Below, piece by piece: positions 1 through 11,800 of a DNA stretch of 64,000 bases. The position numbers were made by a program, and so were the translations under genes. The notes beneath the pieces were generated by a model. It had not been told where the DNA came from. It did no database searches and was given only the letters and a program-made list of their open reading frames with translations. This DNA comes from Paraspadella gotoi (Eukaryota; Chaetognatha): NCBI GenBank assembly GCA_051294375.1, contig CM119264.1, positions 10,577,832 to 10,641,831 of the forward strand. The letters run 5' to 3'. The first letter of the stretch is position 1, and each line of letters starts with the position of its first letter.

Positions 1-137
1 AAAATCGCGCGCTCTAGATCTATACAAGAAGTACGCAGAGGACGCTCAGCCTGCCCTGTGACGAAAAGAAAATCCTTCAAAACAAAAAATTGTGTTAAGC
101 TTTTTTTTAATTGCGTTTTAGTTACAAGCAGAAAACT
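1..137 (+). repeat. Diverged continuation of the left arm
   Basis: These bases resemble the reverse complement of 16,214-16,350 with many substitutions and small indels (shared stretches near the ttttcgtca and gggcaggct motifs). They also resemble 20,583-20,690 in direct orientation. The repeat therefore continues past the exact-identity block and probably beyond the window start. Confidence 0.7.
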
Positions 138-3100
138 CAAAGTTCTTGTCTTGCTTTCGTTCTACTCAAAACATCCTCTCAATCTGTTCTCTTTCCCATT
201 TCGCGTCATCCGATTCATTGACATTTTAGACGCATAGTGATTAAAAATTGGACATGTTCTTGAGACTACTAGCTATCTAACGTTAGCATTTCCGCAGCAG
301 CGCGTGCATTTTGATTTAAAAAAGTTACAATTTAACTTAAAAACAGAAACAAATATGAAGGAGAAAGCACAAAGAGTCAGAAAATAAAAAATCAGGGAAA
401 TTGCTCTTAATAAAAAGTCAAGAAAGCGAGGCACGCCCGTACGATCATCAAGAGTTGCCATAGGCCACGCTTGATCGGTGATCCAGGAATGACATTGAGT
501 CCTCCTTTCTATTTTCCTGAGACCTATTCGATGTTTCTGGCGTCTTGCCAAATATTTTCGCCCATTTTCGCCTAGTGAGAAAGCGAAATCTCCTTTATCT
601 TTTTCTTGGTACACATATTCTTCGTGGTCCTATTTGTCATTATCTTTTCTATCTTTCTTGGAAATAACGCTATTTGGCAAAAAAAAACTTTGCTCCGTTC
701 AACGGGCCTACGTTAAAGGCGACAATGCTTCACCAAAGGGCTACCACAAAATTCTTCAAAACTTAATACGCCAGGGCGATACCTCTACAGTCTATTTGTT
801 GTAATGAACTGACTGAAAAGTTCCGTTGCGGCATGACTCAGGTCAACGAGCAGTCCGGTGGATATAGAAAGAGAACAAGGGCGAGATGGAGAGAGTACGG
901 CATGCTCTCATGATGTTTGAACTCACATACTAAGAGAATCAAGTGAATACCATCTGGCAGTAAATCTAGGAGGGACGTATTCGACTCGCACGAGCTTGGT
1001 CACCATGTGTAGCTATTTGTTTGAATCATATTAAATTAAAAACTACTAATAATAGGTGATAACGAGATGTGAACGCGATTGGAAGTTAAAGAAATATACC
1101 TTTCGAGTGTGTGTCGTTACAAATAGAACTAGGTCATATTAAGTATTTAACTGAGCTGCTCGACGATCCCCGTTTCTCTCCGTCGACATGGCTTTCTCAC
1201 AGCTTGCATCCATCAACAAAAAAATATCCGAGCCGAGCCATCTTCTCTTTCTAATTATAGCTCTTTTTTTTCTACGTTTAGTTCTATTAGTCTATTTTAC
1301 GTCTCCTATGTTCGATGACACCAAAAAAAAAGAATGATACACGTTTTTACAATCCCTATCAAGCTGCACGGTTAAATTGGTCGCGAGTTATTCCGTGCTA
1401 CTATATCTCATCTCTTTGTCTCTACATCTCTACATCACTCTTTTATTTTCGATACATACATATGAGACGCATTTCTCATCGATCTCTTGTCGTCTCTCCT
1501 CCAATTCAACATAACTCTCTTCATCTCCTAAGTTCTCAATCTCATCTATTGCAAATCCGATGGCCAGCCATGTTCCAAGAGCGATAACAACCCCGAATAA
1601 TACACACACACACTAAAAATTGATGAACACTACATCCATTTCAATCTTGTCTACACGGTTTATCTGAGCCAGATTTCGCCTTGTATTTTGAATGCTTACA
1701 TAATTGGTATGTGGCGCCTGGTTATTAATTAGATAATATATATACTTCGATTCCATCCGAATAATCAAATTTTAGTGATTACGTCTTGTTATATATTGGC
1801 GTTTTTCACTCTAGTCGCATCTGCGCCCATTCGCCTAATATCGCCAGTGTCTGTTGGTAGTTAACGCTCGGTCGAGGTTACTTTTTTTAAGAAGAGGCAT
1901 CCTTGGTCTCCGCTAGTAGGTTTTAATTGAGAAGAGGGCCGGATCGGGCGCTTGCGAACTTCAGAGGGTGCCTTTTTCCCACGAGCACTTTGTATGTTTG
2001 AAGGACGCTCTTATACCTATTGTATAAGTGTTTAACGCGATAACGGGTCTTTTATCATACTCTCTCATGGATGGAAAAGTGATTGGTCTCCCTGGACTAT
2101 TTAAAATATTTCAGTTGACCGCTAGTCACGTTAGTTATCGTCATGCGTGATCTATGTGGGGCGGTCAGTTACATTTCACACGTCGTCTTCACCACTTGTT
2201 GTTGAGGCCACGCTTCTATCTACTCGTTGACACGTCATTTCGTTTTTTTTCTAAGTCCGTTACAGTTTGCCTAAAGAAAAGGGAAACCAGAAGTCCGATT
2301 CGGCTCTCCAAAAGGAACAAGTGATGGGGAACCACCACCCTATTCCGCTAAAAAGTAAGACGGATATGTTGTTTTAGCATTTCACAACTAAGATGTGCCT
2401 ATATTGTTATATCACGTATCGAGACTAAGCGACGTTTCCTCTCTCTTAGCTTACGTGCGTTTGTGGCGCATCGAGAGTCCGCAGATCGTGCAGCCTCCGT
2501 CGCGTCGTCGTCGTTGGCGCAGAGAAACACGATACGTAAGAGATAAGCATTTGATTAGAGAGAAAAGTCCGGTGCGCAACACCGAAGGAATGGAGAAAAC
2601 AGGAAGACCTCAATCCGAGAAATTCGAAATGTTAAAGACAACAATTTCGGTTGGCGAGAAAATATGGCTAGAGTCTGTGCAGGTGATGCTTATCACGCTC
2701 ATACTATATTTATTAAGAGTCAATATTATACTATAGCTATGTGTATTAAGAAGTATGGCCTAAAAGAACACAAACAATCTAAACAAATAGTAACTCGAAG
2801 TCCTTTAGCGAGATTCTGGTGTGTCTTTTCGATCTTAAATTTGCGTCATATTCGATGGACAATGGTCAACTGTGGACTCGACCTATAGCCGGTACATTGA
2901 TTGTCACCCTCATCTTATAATGAGATAGACACGAGTAGAAGGAACTAGCAAGCTAGAGATTCTTCACAAGAATCTCCAGATAACCGGTATTTATTTCGCG
3001 TTTCACGTAAAAGTATATTCATAAAAGGTGAGAGATGTGATCCGTATCCACTGAGTGAGTGTGTGTGATGAACTCCTATTACTTGAACATATAAATGAAT

Positions 3101-6100
3101 TGGGACCATAACAATAGCGTTCTTGTGGCACAATCGGCGGAATATAGTGTCTTTGGGACTCTCGACGCGCAATGGCTCGCTCACGATCGCTACGATAACT
3201 CGAGCTGTTCAGAAAAAAAAGAACCAGCACGGCACAGGAACCCGATCACAAGTTTACGTAGCGCGACGTTCCGACATATTTCATCTGCAAAGTCGAGGCA
3301 CACGATGAAAGTGCTGCAAGATTAAATACATGCGGCGCTTCGCATCACGACGCCGCTCGCTCGTTCCCCGAATATCAGCATCACTACATCACACATACTG
3401 GAGGAAGAGAGGAGGAAATGGGAGGGCGGAGGTATAGACTATGCTTGTTGATTGAGAGTAGTATGATGAGTTTGAGATTGTTATGAAGTTCAAGACTGTC
3501 ACGATCATTTTTATCGAGAGAGAGTGGCATCCGAGAGAGAGAGAGAAGAGGAGAGAGAGTTAGAAGTAAGTCATGCAGAGGATGATGAGCATGCGTCAAA
3601 GTAATACCCGGTATGATTCGCGAGCAAGTGGTAGGTATCTGATTCTTGATTGACAGCAGATCATTGAAAGCTCGTCGCCGAGCGGTTGAAGAAAGATTGC
3701 GCGAAACAGAGAAAAAAAATAGGAGAAAGCCGTTTCAAATTATATATTAAAAACATTTTAATATATATTAAAGTATTAACGCTTTCTTGTTTAGGGGCTA
3801 ACCCGAAAAAAGCAAGGGTGGGTGGTGAGTGCGGAAAAGAGATACCGAGACTTGTAAATTTCTATGGCACTTTGAAAAAAAATTTTCAAACGCGGGAAAA
3901 ATTCGGCGTGCCGCTGACAGTGAAAAAAAAAAAAAAGAAGATTGTCGCGACGGTTTGGGAAAAAGCGGAAAGCGAAAAAGTCGGCGCGCTCGCGGACTCG
4001 ACGAGAAAACGCGCGAAGATCAAACTGGGGAAATCAACGCCGTGACCTCGTCCGATGACTGACACGCCATACTGACGTCGGGGTGGCGTCTTGCGCGAGT
4101 GAGCGTTGCGCCTTTTGCGACGACGCACGGTGCGTCGTGCGCTTCGCCAACTGGGGAGACTGTCTTCTGGACGTTGGACACTGAGCCGTTTTTGGCGCCT
4201 TTGGAGGCACACTCCCGAGTCGAGTTTTGCGGCGTTGGACATTCTTCTCTTGAGCGTTTTGGGCGTGGAAAACTGGCGTTCTTGGCGTTGGCAACCCTGA
4301 GGCGTTGCGCTGTGGACCGAGAGAGTTCTTTGCGGAGTCGGCGAAGGCTTTAGAAATACGGGCTGCGTGGTGGACTCCTTGGGACCGCATCCCGGTGACA
4401 AAAAGACGTATTGTAGCGTTTTTGTCTAACAACTCGTCGCACGGGTGGCTTATACTTTTTGACCATACAGTGATTATTTTCCTATTGGCGAACGTGAAGC
4501 TAGTGAGTTGGTCCGCTACAGCCGTTATCTCAGCAGTGGCCCTGTTAAAAGCCTAAAGGACTTGTCTGTGGCCCGGTAGAGATGTAGCTTCTGTATGTCG
4601 ATTAGAGAATCGATTTGGATTTGTTGTTCTTTCAATGCTGCTGTAGAATGCTTCGCAAAATGAATCATCCCGGCTGTTTACGTCTACGGGGCGCGGATCA
4701 ATTTTGAAATTATAGGAGAATCAAAGTACTAATAAAACTTGTGTCTCTTTCTGGCATCATAGGGTGATAAAAGAAAGTGAGTAGAAGGGTTGGGAGTGTA
4801 GAAGGGAAACGTTTGAGAATTATAATTGCATCAGACCGGCCATCGTAGCAAATTAAGTTTTTCGAATTGACTAAAAGACTGAGCGCGTATTTTACCATGT
4901 ATTGTTCATACACTGCTCCGATGTACCTGGGCCTGAATAGCCGAAGATAAGCTCGAGCGCACAGGTATGTAACGACGTCAAATGGATACATCAGATACCT
5001 TGAGCTCTCGAGGTAGGAATATGATGGAGTGTCCATGTATATATATGTAAGGTTGATAGATATAGAAGTATTGGAAGGAATAGAAATGAGATCAGAGTTT
5101 TTCAGATATCCTCAAAGATTCTGGTATCGAGCAGTGAGGAAGGAAACCGAATGGAAATTTGCATTGACGTAGACGAAGAAAATTGGCATTACCTTCTAAG
5201 TGTGAGACAGGCTAGTTTGAGGAGTTTTACTCGAGAAGGCATTCTTGAAGTCTAATTAGAACACCAATTGCACGTACCGTATAAAATGATATATATGAAA
5301 CAATGATTAAATGATTTTATATAGGACGAGTTAGGACGACAGAGTGCTAATAAAGCAAAATAATATGCGTAAATCTGGGGAAATATTTTTAATTTAACAT
5401 TATTATAAATATCTCTATTCGATAGAAGCATATAGCTTAACAAAGATGTGATAATCTAATAACAATAAAATGGACATGAGGGTATCCAGTTCGTAGGTAA
5501 GTGCGACTGGGGTTAAGTTAATTCGATGAGCAATGAACATTTCTTCCATTTGAGCAATCAATGACAGTCCACGGTATTGAGAGAGACCGGTGTTATTGTA
5601 GTTTTCGAGACGCTGAGAGCCAATACGCGCACTCGCAGTTGCCACTTAGCCGTATATATAATATACTTTCAGATAAAATTATCGCATCCTTTGTCATTCG
5701 GAAGTCTCAAGATTTGCCTGGCTTGTAAACATAGTGAGCTTCGTATAGCCTTGCGACCACTCGCAGTTGGCAGCTTTCATGAACTGTCTTTTAAACTCTC
5801 GTCATCTTCCTGTAAAATCATATCTCGTTGAGGAAATTCATCCTGACCGCACCACAACAAACGTTAATTTTTATGGTTGAGCAGAAAAACTGCTTCTCGC
5901 ATCTGGAGCCTCAGCCTTCGTCGTTGCAGGCATCATTTCGAAATCATTCAGCCTAACTGGGCCGTAGTTCCATACGTCGTCGCTCGCCGTCCGTGATCAT
6001 CGATCGATCACGCAGGTCTCCCAGCCCACGTCTCTCGTCTCGTCTCTTCCGTCGTCTTGTTCTCTTCTCTTTCGCTCGACGAAAATTTTCGCTTGCAAAT

Positions 6101-7486
6101 TCATTTATTCCACGACGTTAGAAAGCAGGAGTACCGTTTACTTCGAGCTCGTGCCATTCGTCTGACCCGCGATCTCTTTGCCTGGCTCTCGCATCAATGC
6201 CTCCGCTCTTCATCGGCAAGAGTTATTAGAATCCATTAGGTCGCTGCTGTTTATTCAATCTGTGCGTAAATCATTCAGGGTCTGTTCGTCGTGCTTCTTG
6301 TCGCTCGTCATGTCTGATCCTAAAGCTGTTCCGCGCTCTGCTCGCGATAAAATTGAATATCTATAATGTAAATCTCTAATGCCATGTAGTTTGGCATTCA
6401 CACTGTCAGAGGTTAGCTTCAAGTCAGAAATAGCGCTAAGTTTTAACTAATTAATCTTATGTTAACGATAACTTGATTGATAAATTGTGACCTAATTCTT
6501 TATAATCACCCTAGAGTGTATGCTCCGTTCGCAACGAGGTCAGGCTGCGCACAGAAACGACTACTTGATAACTTTACGATATAGATTAATTAAATGAGAG
6601 TAATTTTCTAGTTGTAGCAACGAACTCTCCCCTCATGTAGGAGGAGAGCAAATTCTACTATGAGGTTGTCACGCACAAACATTCTCCATATTTAATGATC
6701 ATAGACGCGCTCTCTTCAGTCACTCGTCCTTCCTCGCAGTCTATCCCCGACTTATTCTAAAAATTGATACAAGTCATTTACAATTAATTATCCATCAATA
6801 ACATACGATTAATATTAAATTACTGACTTATACGAGGATTGCTCTGCCTTCTCTGGCCATCACCAAAGAATGATAGCGTCAAACGAGTCGAGCCGCGATC
6901 TCGCACGACACCAAAGCATATTTGACTAGGACTCGTAATATCGCTAGAATCTACGTAACATAAGGCGAAGTTTGAAGTGGAGTTCATGATTGAGTTAGTA
7001 TGCAATGTTTTTTTATTGATATAATTATTGTGTAACAACTTCATCATTGTGTAAGGAGTAAGTGTTTAGAACGTTGGTACGTGATGATGATGCAGCTAGT
7101 TGCAGAATGGTAGAAAGTTAGATTGAGTGTTAGGAGTAGATCAGGTCTTAAGCGTTAAGTCAGCAAACTCGTTCAGTGAGTATTATCGCTTTCTTACGTC
7201 AGATACGAATCTAAAATTAGCTACGATAGGGAGAGTGCAGAGCGTTGAAACAGATGGAGGAGAGAGCGTCGGACGGACTACGACGTACGGACGACGGACC
7301 TGACCACTGACTTTCACAGGCCAAAAGCGACAGTTGTACCTGCTCTAACTGCTTCTCTCATTTCTTAAAATCTCCATTTTCATTCTTTAACTTTTTCATA
7401 CGAATTTTTCTCATCCACTATTATAAAACTCATAAAAAATACAAGGAAAAAAATTGGAATCGAGAATCGAGTGAATATTTTCATAC
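138..7486 (+). repeat. Left arm of giant perfect inverted repeat
   Basis: This 7.35 kb arm reads as the exact reverse complement of 8,865-16,213; matching positions always sum to 16,351, and every small ORF in one arm recurs at the mirrored place in the other. It ends in a 25-N gap. I see no convincing gene in it: all ORFs are under 175 codons, overlap in several frames and lack recognisable domains. Diverged copies of its modules lie at 16.3-28.2 kb. It could be a foldback repeat or one contig placed twice in opposite orientation. Confidence 0.9.
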
Positions 7487-7511
7487 NNNNNNNNNNNNNN
7501 NNNNNNNNNNN
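7487..7511. other. Assembly gap, 25 N
   Basis: A run of 25 N at the inner end of the left arm. It mirrors the gap at 8,840-8,864 exactly around the same centre. Confidence 1.
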
Positions 7512-7630
7512 CCCAATTTGATTACTCCCTCCCCTCTCAATCCGCCCGCCGTCTGTCGTAGTGACTTCCTTCGTATCTCAACTCGAATTTTTGCTCTTTC
7601 TTAAATCCAGACCTTGGTTTCCCTCTCATC

Positions 7631-7713
7631 GATAATTCTCTCTCTCTCTCTTCCTCATCCTCTCTCTCTTCCTCTCTCTCCTCTCCTGCTCTCTCTTCTC
7701 GCTCTCTCTCTCG

Positions 7714-7768
<55 letters not shown>

Positions 7769-7850
7769 CTCTTCTCTCTCTCCTTCTCTCTCTTCTCTTC
7801 TCTGTCTCTCTCTCTCTCTCTCCCTCTCTCTCTCCCACTCCTCCCTTTCT
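7631..7850 (+). repeat. CT-rich microsatellite block
   Basis: Interrupted (CT)n with tctt, ctcg and cctc variants over about 220 bases. The Ser-Leu and Arg-Glu ORFs on its two strands are products of the repeat. Confidence 0.95.
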
Positions 7851-8156
7851 CATCGCCTCCCAATTAAATCCACCCATTCCACGTCCGCCCTCGCTCCCTC
7901 CAGCCCTTCCTCGTCCTTCGGGTCGATGGAATCGGGCATCAAGGTCTCGACTTCGAGGTCCACCCCTTTCACGGACATCGTATGAAAATATTCCACTCGA
8001 TTCTCGATCCAATTTTTTTCCTTGTATTTTTTATGAGTTTAAATAGTGGATGAGAAAAATTCGTTGAAAAAGTAAAGAATGAAGAATGAGATTTTAAGAA
8101 ATGAGAGAAGCAGTAGAGAGGTTACAACGTCGCTTTTGGCTGTGAAAGTCAGTTGG

Positions 8157-8210
8157 TCGGTCCGTCCGTCCGTACGTCCGTCCGTCCGTCCGTCCGTCCG
8201 TCCGTCCGAC
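8157..8210 (+). repeat. (CCGT)n tetranucleotide repeat
   Basis: About a dozen ccgt units with one cgta interruption. The homologous place in the arms (9,055-9,082) has only a few imperfect units, so the tract is expanded here or collapsed there. Confidence 0.95.
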
Positions 8211-8697
8211 CCACCTTAGCATTACAATTACCACTGCAACTAGCATAATGACCAAAGTTAAAAAAAAAATGATGAATTGTACAATAAATAGTATTAAATA
8301 AAAAAACATTGCAAGAATAATCATAACTCATCGCCTTAGTAGCTAATTAGTAATTACCGCTCAATAGTTGTGTGCAGATCCGCCATCGTTTGCTCTATCT
8401 TTTTTCTCCTCTTTATAATTTATTTATTATTTATATATTTATTGATATTTATATTTTAAATAGTGATGCTCCCTTAACCTTCTATGTCTTAAATGTTGTT
8501 CTCACAGAATTTCTCTCCTCCTCAAGGCTTCCCGGAAAATTCCCATTTTTATCATCGAAGATCAAGTTGTTGAGGCCGAGCGACAATACAACTTATAAAA
8601 ACTATAAATTCGGTTTTAGATTTATAACTTGGCTTTTTGACTTGAAGCTCCGCGGGAGACTCGGATTTCGTAAAGACATTTTTGCGGAGAAGCGGGA

Positions 8698-8747
8698 CGA
8701 CGACGACGACGACAAGGACGACGACGAGGACGACGACGATGACGACA
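8698..8747 (+). repeat. GAC triplet repeat
   Basis: Purine-rich gac/gag/gat/aag triplets over 50 bases, reading Asp-rich in one plus frame that stays open from 8,372 to 8,803. The same Asp-codon style occurs in spliced exons at 48.4 kb, but no splice sites or flanking conserved sequence support an exon here. Confidence 0.8.
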
Positions 8748-8839
8748 TTATACTCTCGGCTTTGCGACCGCAAAGTCGCGGGTTCGATGCCGAGGCTCGA
8801 TAACGTCTCCCTGCTTCTAACGTCTGAATAAATGATTTG

Positions 8840-8864
8840 NNNNNNNNNNNNNNNNNNNNNNNNN
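8840..8864. other. Assembly gap, 25 N
   Basis: A run of 25 N, the mirror image of the gap at 7,487-7,511. Confidence 1.
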
Positions 8865-11800
8865 GTATGAAAATATTCACTCGATTCTCGATTCCAATTT
8901 TTTTCCTTGTATTTTTTATGAGTTTTATAATAGTGGATGAGAAAAATTCGTATGAAAAAGTTAAAGAATGAAAATGGAGATTTTAAGAAATGAGAGAAGC
9001 AGTTAGAGCAGGTACAACTGTCGCTTTTGGCCTGTGAAAGTCAGTGGTCAGGTCCGTCGTCCGTACGTCGTAGTCCGTCCGACGCTCTCTCCTCCATCTG
9101 TTTCAACGCTCTGCACTCTCCCTATCGTAGCTAATTTTAGATTCGTATCTGACGTAAGAAAGCGATAATACTCACTGAACGAGTTTGCTGACTTAACGCT
9201 TAAGACCTGATCTACTCCTAACACTCAATCTAACTTTCTACCATTCTGCAACTAGCTGCATCATCATCACGTACCAACGTTCTAAACACTTACTCCTTAC
9301 ACAATGATGAAGTTGTTACACAATAATTATATCAATAAAAAAACATTGCATACTAACTCAATCATGAACTCCACTTCAAACTTCGCCTTATGTTACGTAG
9401 ATTCTAGCGATATTACGAGTCCTAGTCAAATATGCTTTGGTGTCGTGCGAGATCGCGGCTCGACTCGTTTGACGCTATCATTCTTTGGTGATGGCCAGAG
9501 AAGGCAGAGCAATCCTCGTATAAGTCAGTAATTTAATATTAATCGTATGTTATTGATGGATAATTAATTGTAAATGACTTGTATCAATTTTTAGAATAAG
9601 TCGGGGATAGACTGCGAGGAAGGACGAGTGACTGAAGAGAGCGCGTCTATGATCATTAAATATGGAGAATGTTTGTGCGTGACAACCTCATAGTAGAATT
9701 TGCTCTCCTCCTACATGAGGGGAGAGTTCGTTGCTACAACTAGAAAATTACTCTCATTTAATTAATCTATATCGTAAAGTTATCAAGTAGTCGTTTCTGT
9801 GCGCAGCCTGACCTCGTTGCGAACGGAGCATACACTCTAGGGTGATTATAAAGAATTAGGTCACAATTTATCAATCAAGTTATCGTTAACATAAGATTAA
9901 TTAGTTAAAACTTAGCGCTATTTCTGACTTGAAGCTAACCTCTGACAGTGTGAATGCCAAACTACATGGCATTAGAGATTTACATTATAGATATTCAATT
10001 TTATCGCGAGCAGAGCGCGGAACAGCTTTAGGATCAGACATGACGAGCGACAAGAAGCACGACGAACAGACCCTGAATGATTTACGCACAGATTGAATAA
10101 ACAGCAGCGACCTAATGGATTCTAATAACTCTTGCCGATGAAGAGCGGAGGCATTGATGCGAGAGCCAGGCAAAGAGATCGCGGGTCAGACGAATGGCAC
10201 GAGCTCGAAGTAAACGGTACTCCTGCTTTCTAACGTCGTGGAATAAATGAATTTGCAAGCGAAAATTTTCGTCGAGCGAAAGAGAAGAGAACAAGACGAC
10301 GGAAGAGACGAGACGAGAGACGTGGGCTGGGAGACCTGCGTGATCGATCGATGATCACGGACGGCGAGCGACGACGTATGGAACTACGGCCCAGTTAGGC
10401 TGAATGATTTCGAAATGATGCCTGCAACGACGAAGGCTGAGGCTCCAGATGCGAGAAGCAGTTTTTCTGCTCAACCATAAAAATTAACGTTTGTTGTGGT
10501 GCGGTCAGGATGAATTTCCTCAACGAGATATGATTTTACAGGAAGATGACGAGAGTTTAAAAGACAGTTCATGAAAGCTGCCAACTGCGAGTGGTCGCAA
10601 GGCTATACGAAGCTCACTATGTTTACAAGCCAGGCAAATCTTGAGACTTCCGAATGACAAAGGATGCGATAATTTTATCTGAAAGTATATTATATATACG
10701 GCTAAGTGGCAACTGCGAGTGCGCGTATTGGCTCTCAGCGTCTCGAAAACTACAATAACACCGGTCTCTCTCAATACCGTGGACTGTCATTGATTGCTCA
10801 AATGGAAGAAATGTTCATTGCTCATCGAATTAACTTAACCCCAGTCGCACTTACCTACGAACTGGATACCCTCATGTCCATTTTATTGTTATTAGATTAT
10901 CACATCTTTGTTAAGCTATATGCTTCTATCGAATAGAGATATTTATAATAATGTTAAATTAAAAATATTTCCCCAGATTTACGCATATTATTTTGCTTTA
11001 TTAGCACTCTGTCGTCCTAACTCGTCCTATATAAAATCATTTAATCATTGTTTCATATATATCATTTTATACGGTACGTGCAATTGGTGTTCTAATTAGA
11101 CTTCAAGAATGCCTTCTCGAGTAAAACTCCTCAAACTAGCCTGTCTCACACTTAGAAGGTAATGCCAATTTTCTTCGTCTACGTCAATGCAAATTTCCAT
11201 TCGGTTTCCTTCCTCACTGCTCGATACCAGAATCTTTGAGGATATCTGAAAAACTCTGATCTCATTTCTATTCCTTCCAATACTTCTATATCTATCAACC
11301 TTACATATATATACATGGACACTCCATCATATTCCTACCTCGAGAGCTCAAGGTATCTGATGTATCCATTTGACGTCGTTACATACCTGTGCGCTCGAGC
11401 TTATCTTCGGCTATTCAGGCCCAGGTACATCGGAGCAGTGTATGAACAATACATGGTAAAATACGCGCTCAGTCTTTTAGTCAATTCGAAAAACTTAATT
11501 TGCTACGATGGCCGGTCTGATGCAATTATAATTCTCAAACGTTTCCCTTCTACACTCCCAACCCTTCTACTCACTTTCTTTTATCACCCTATGATGCCAG
11601 AAAGAGACACAAGTTTTATTAGTACTTTGATTCTCCTATAATTTCAAAATTGATCCGCGCCCCGTAGACGTAAACAGCCGGGATGATTCATTTTGCGAAG
11701 CATTCTACAGCAGCATTGAAAGAACAACAAATCCAAATCGATTCTCTAATCGACATACAGAAGCTACATCTCTACCGGGCCACAGACAAGTCCTTTAGGC

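Larger units (their letters stand above)
7512..8839 (+). other. Centre of the inverted repeat, with degraded arm copy
   Basis: The sequence between the two gaps. The first part (about 7,630-7,850) is CT-rich microsatellite. From about 7,979 to 8,330 it is a degraded direct copy of the right-arm start (8,865-9,350): it shares gtatgaaaatatt, the ttttttccttgtattttttatgag tract in part, the tgtgaaagtcag motif, a ccgt-rich stretch and the aaaaaaacattgca motif. A GAC-triplet tract follows at 8,698-8,747. No gene is supported. Confidence 0.7.

Noticed and set aside
3886-4432. Overlapping ORFs of 171 and 132 codons on the minus strand, mirrored at 11,919-12,465
   Set aside because: They occur in two overlapping frames across a degenerate minisatellite, have no domain, and are disrupted in the homologous copies at 24.2 and 26.3 kb.
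7537-8012. Long Arg-Glu and Ser-Leu ORFs
   Set aside because: They are translations of the CT/GA microsatellite on both strands.
8760-8805. tRNA-like stretch with gcgggttcgatgcc
   Set aside because: The box-B-like motif is good and a short hairpin precedes it, but the T-arm stem does not pair and no D or anticodon arm can be built.
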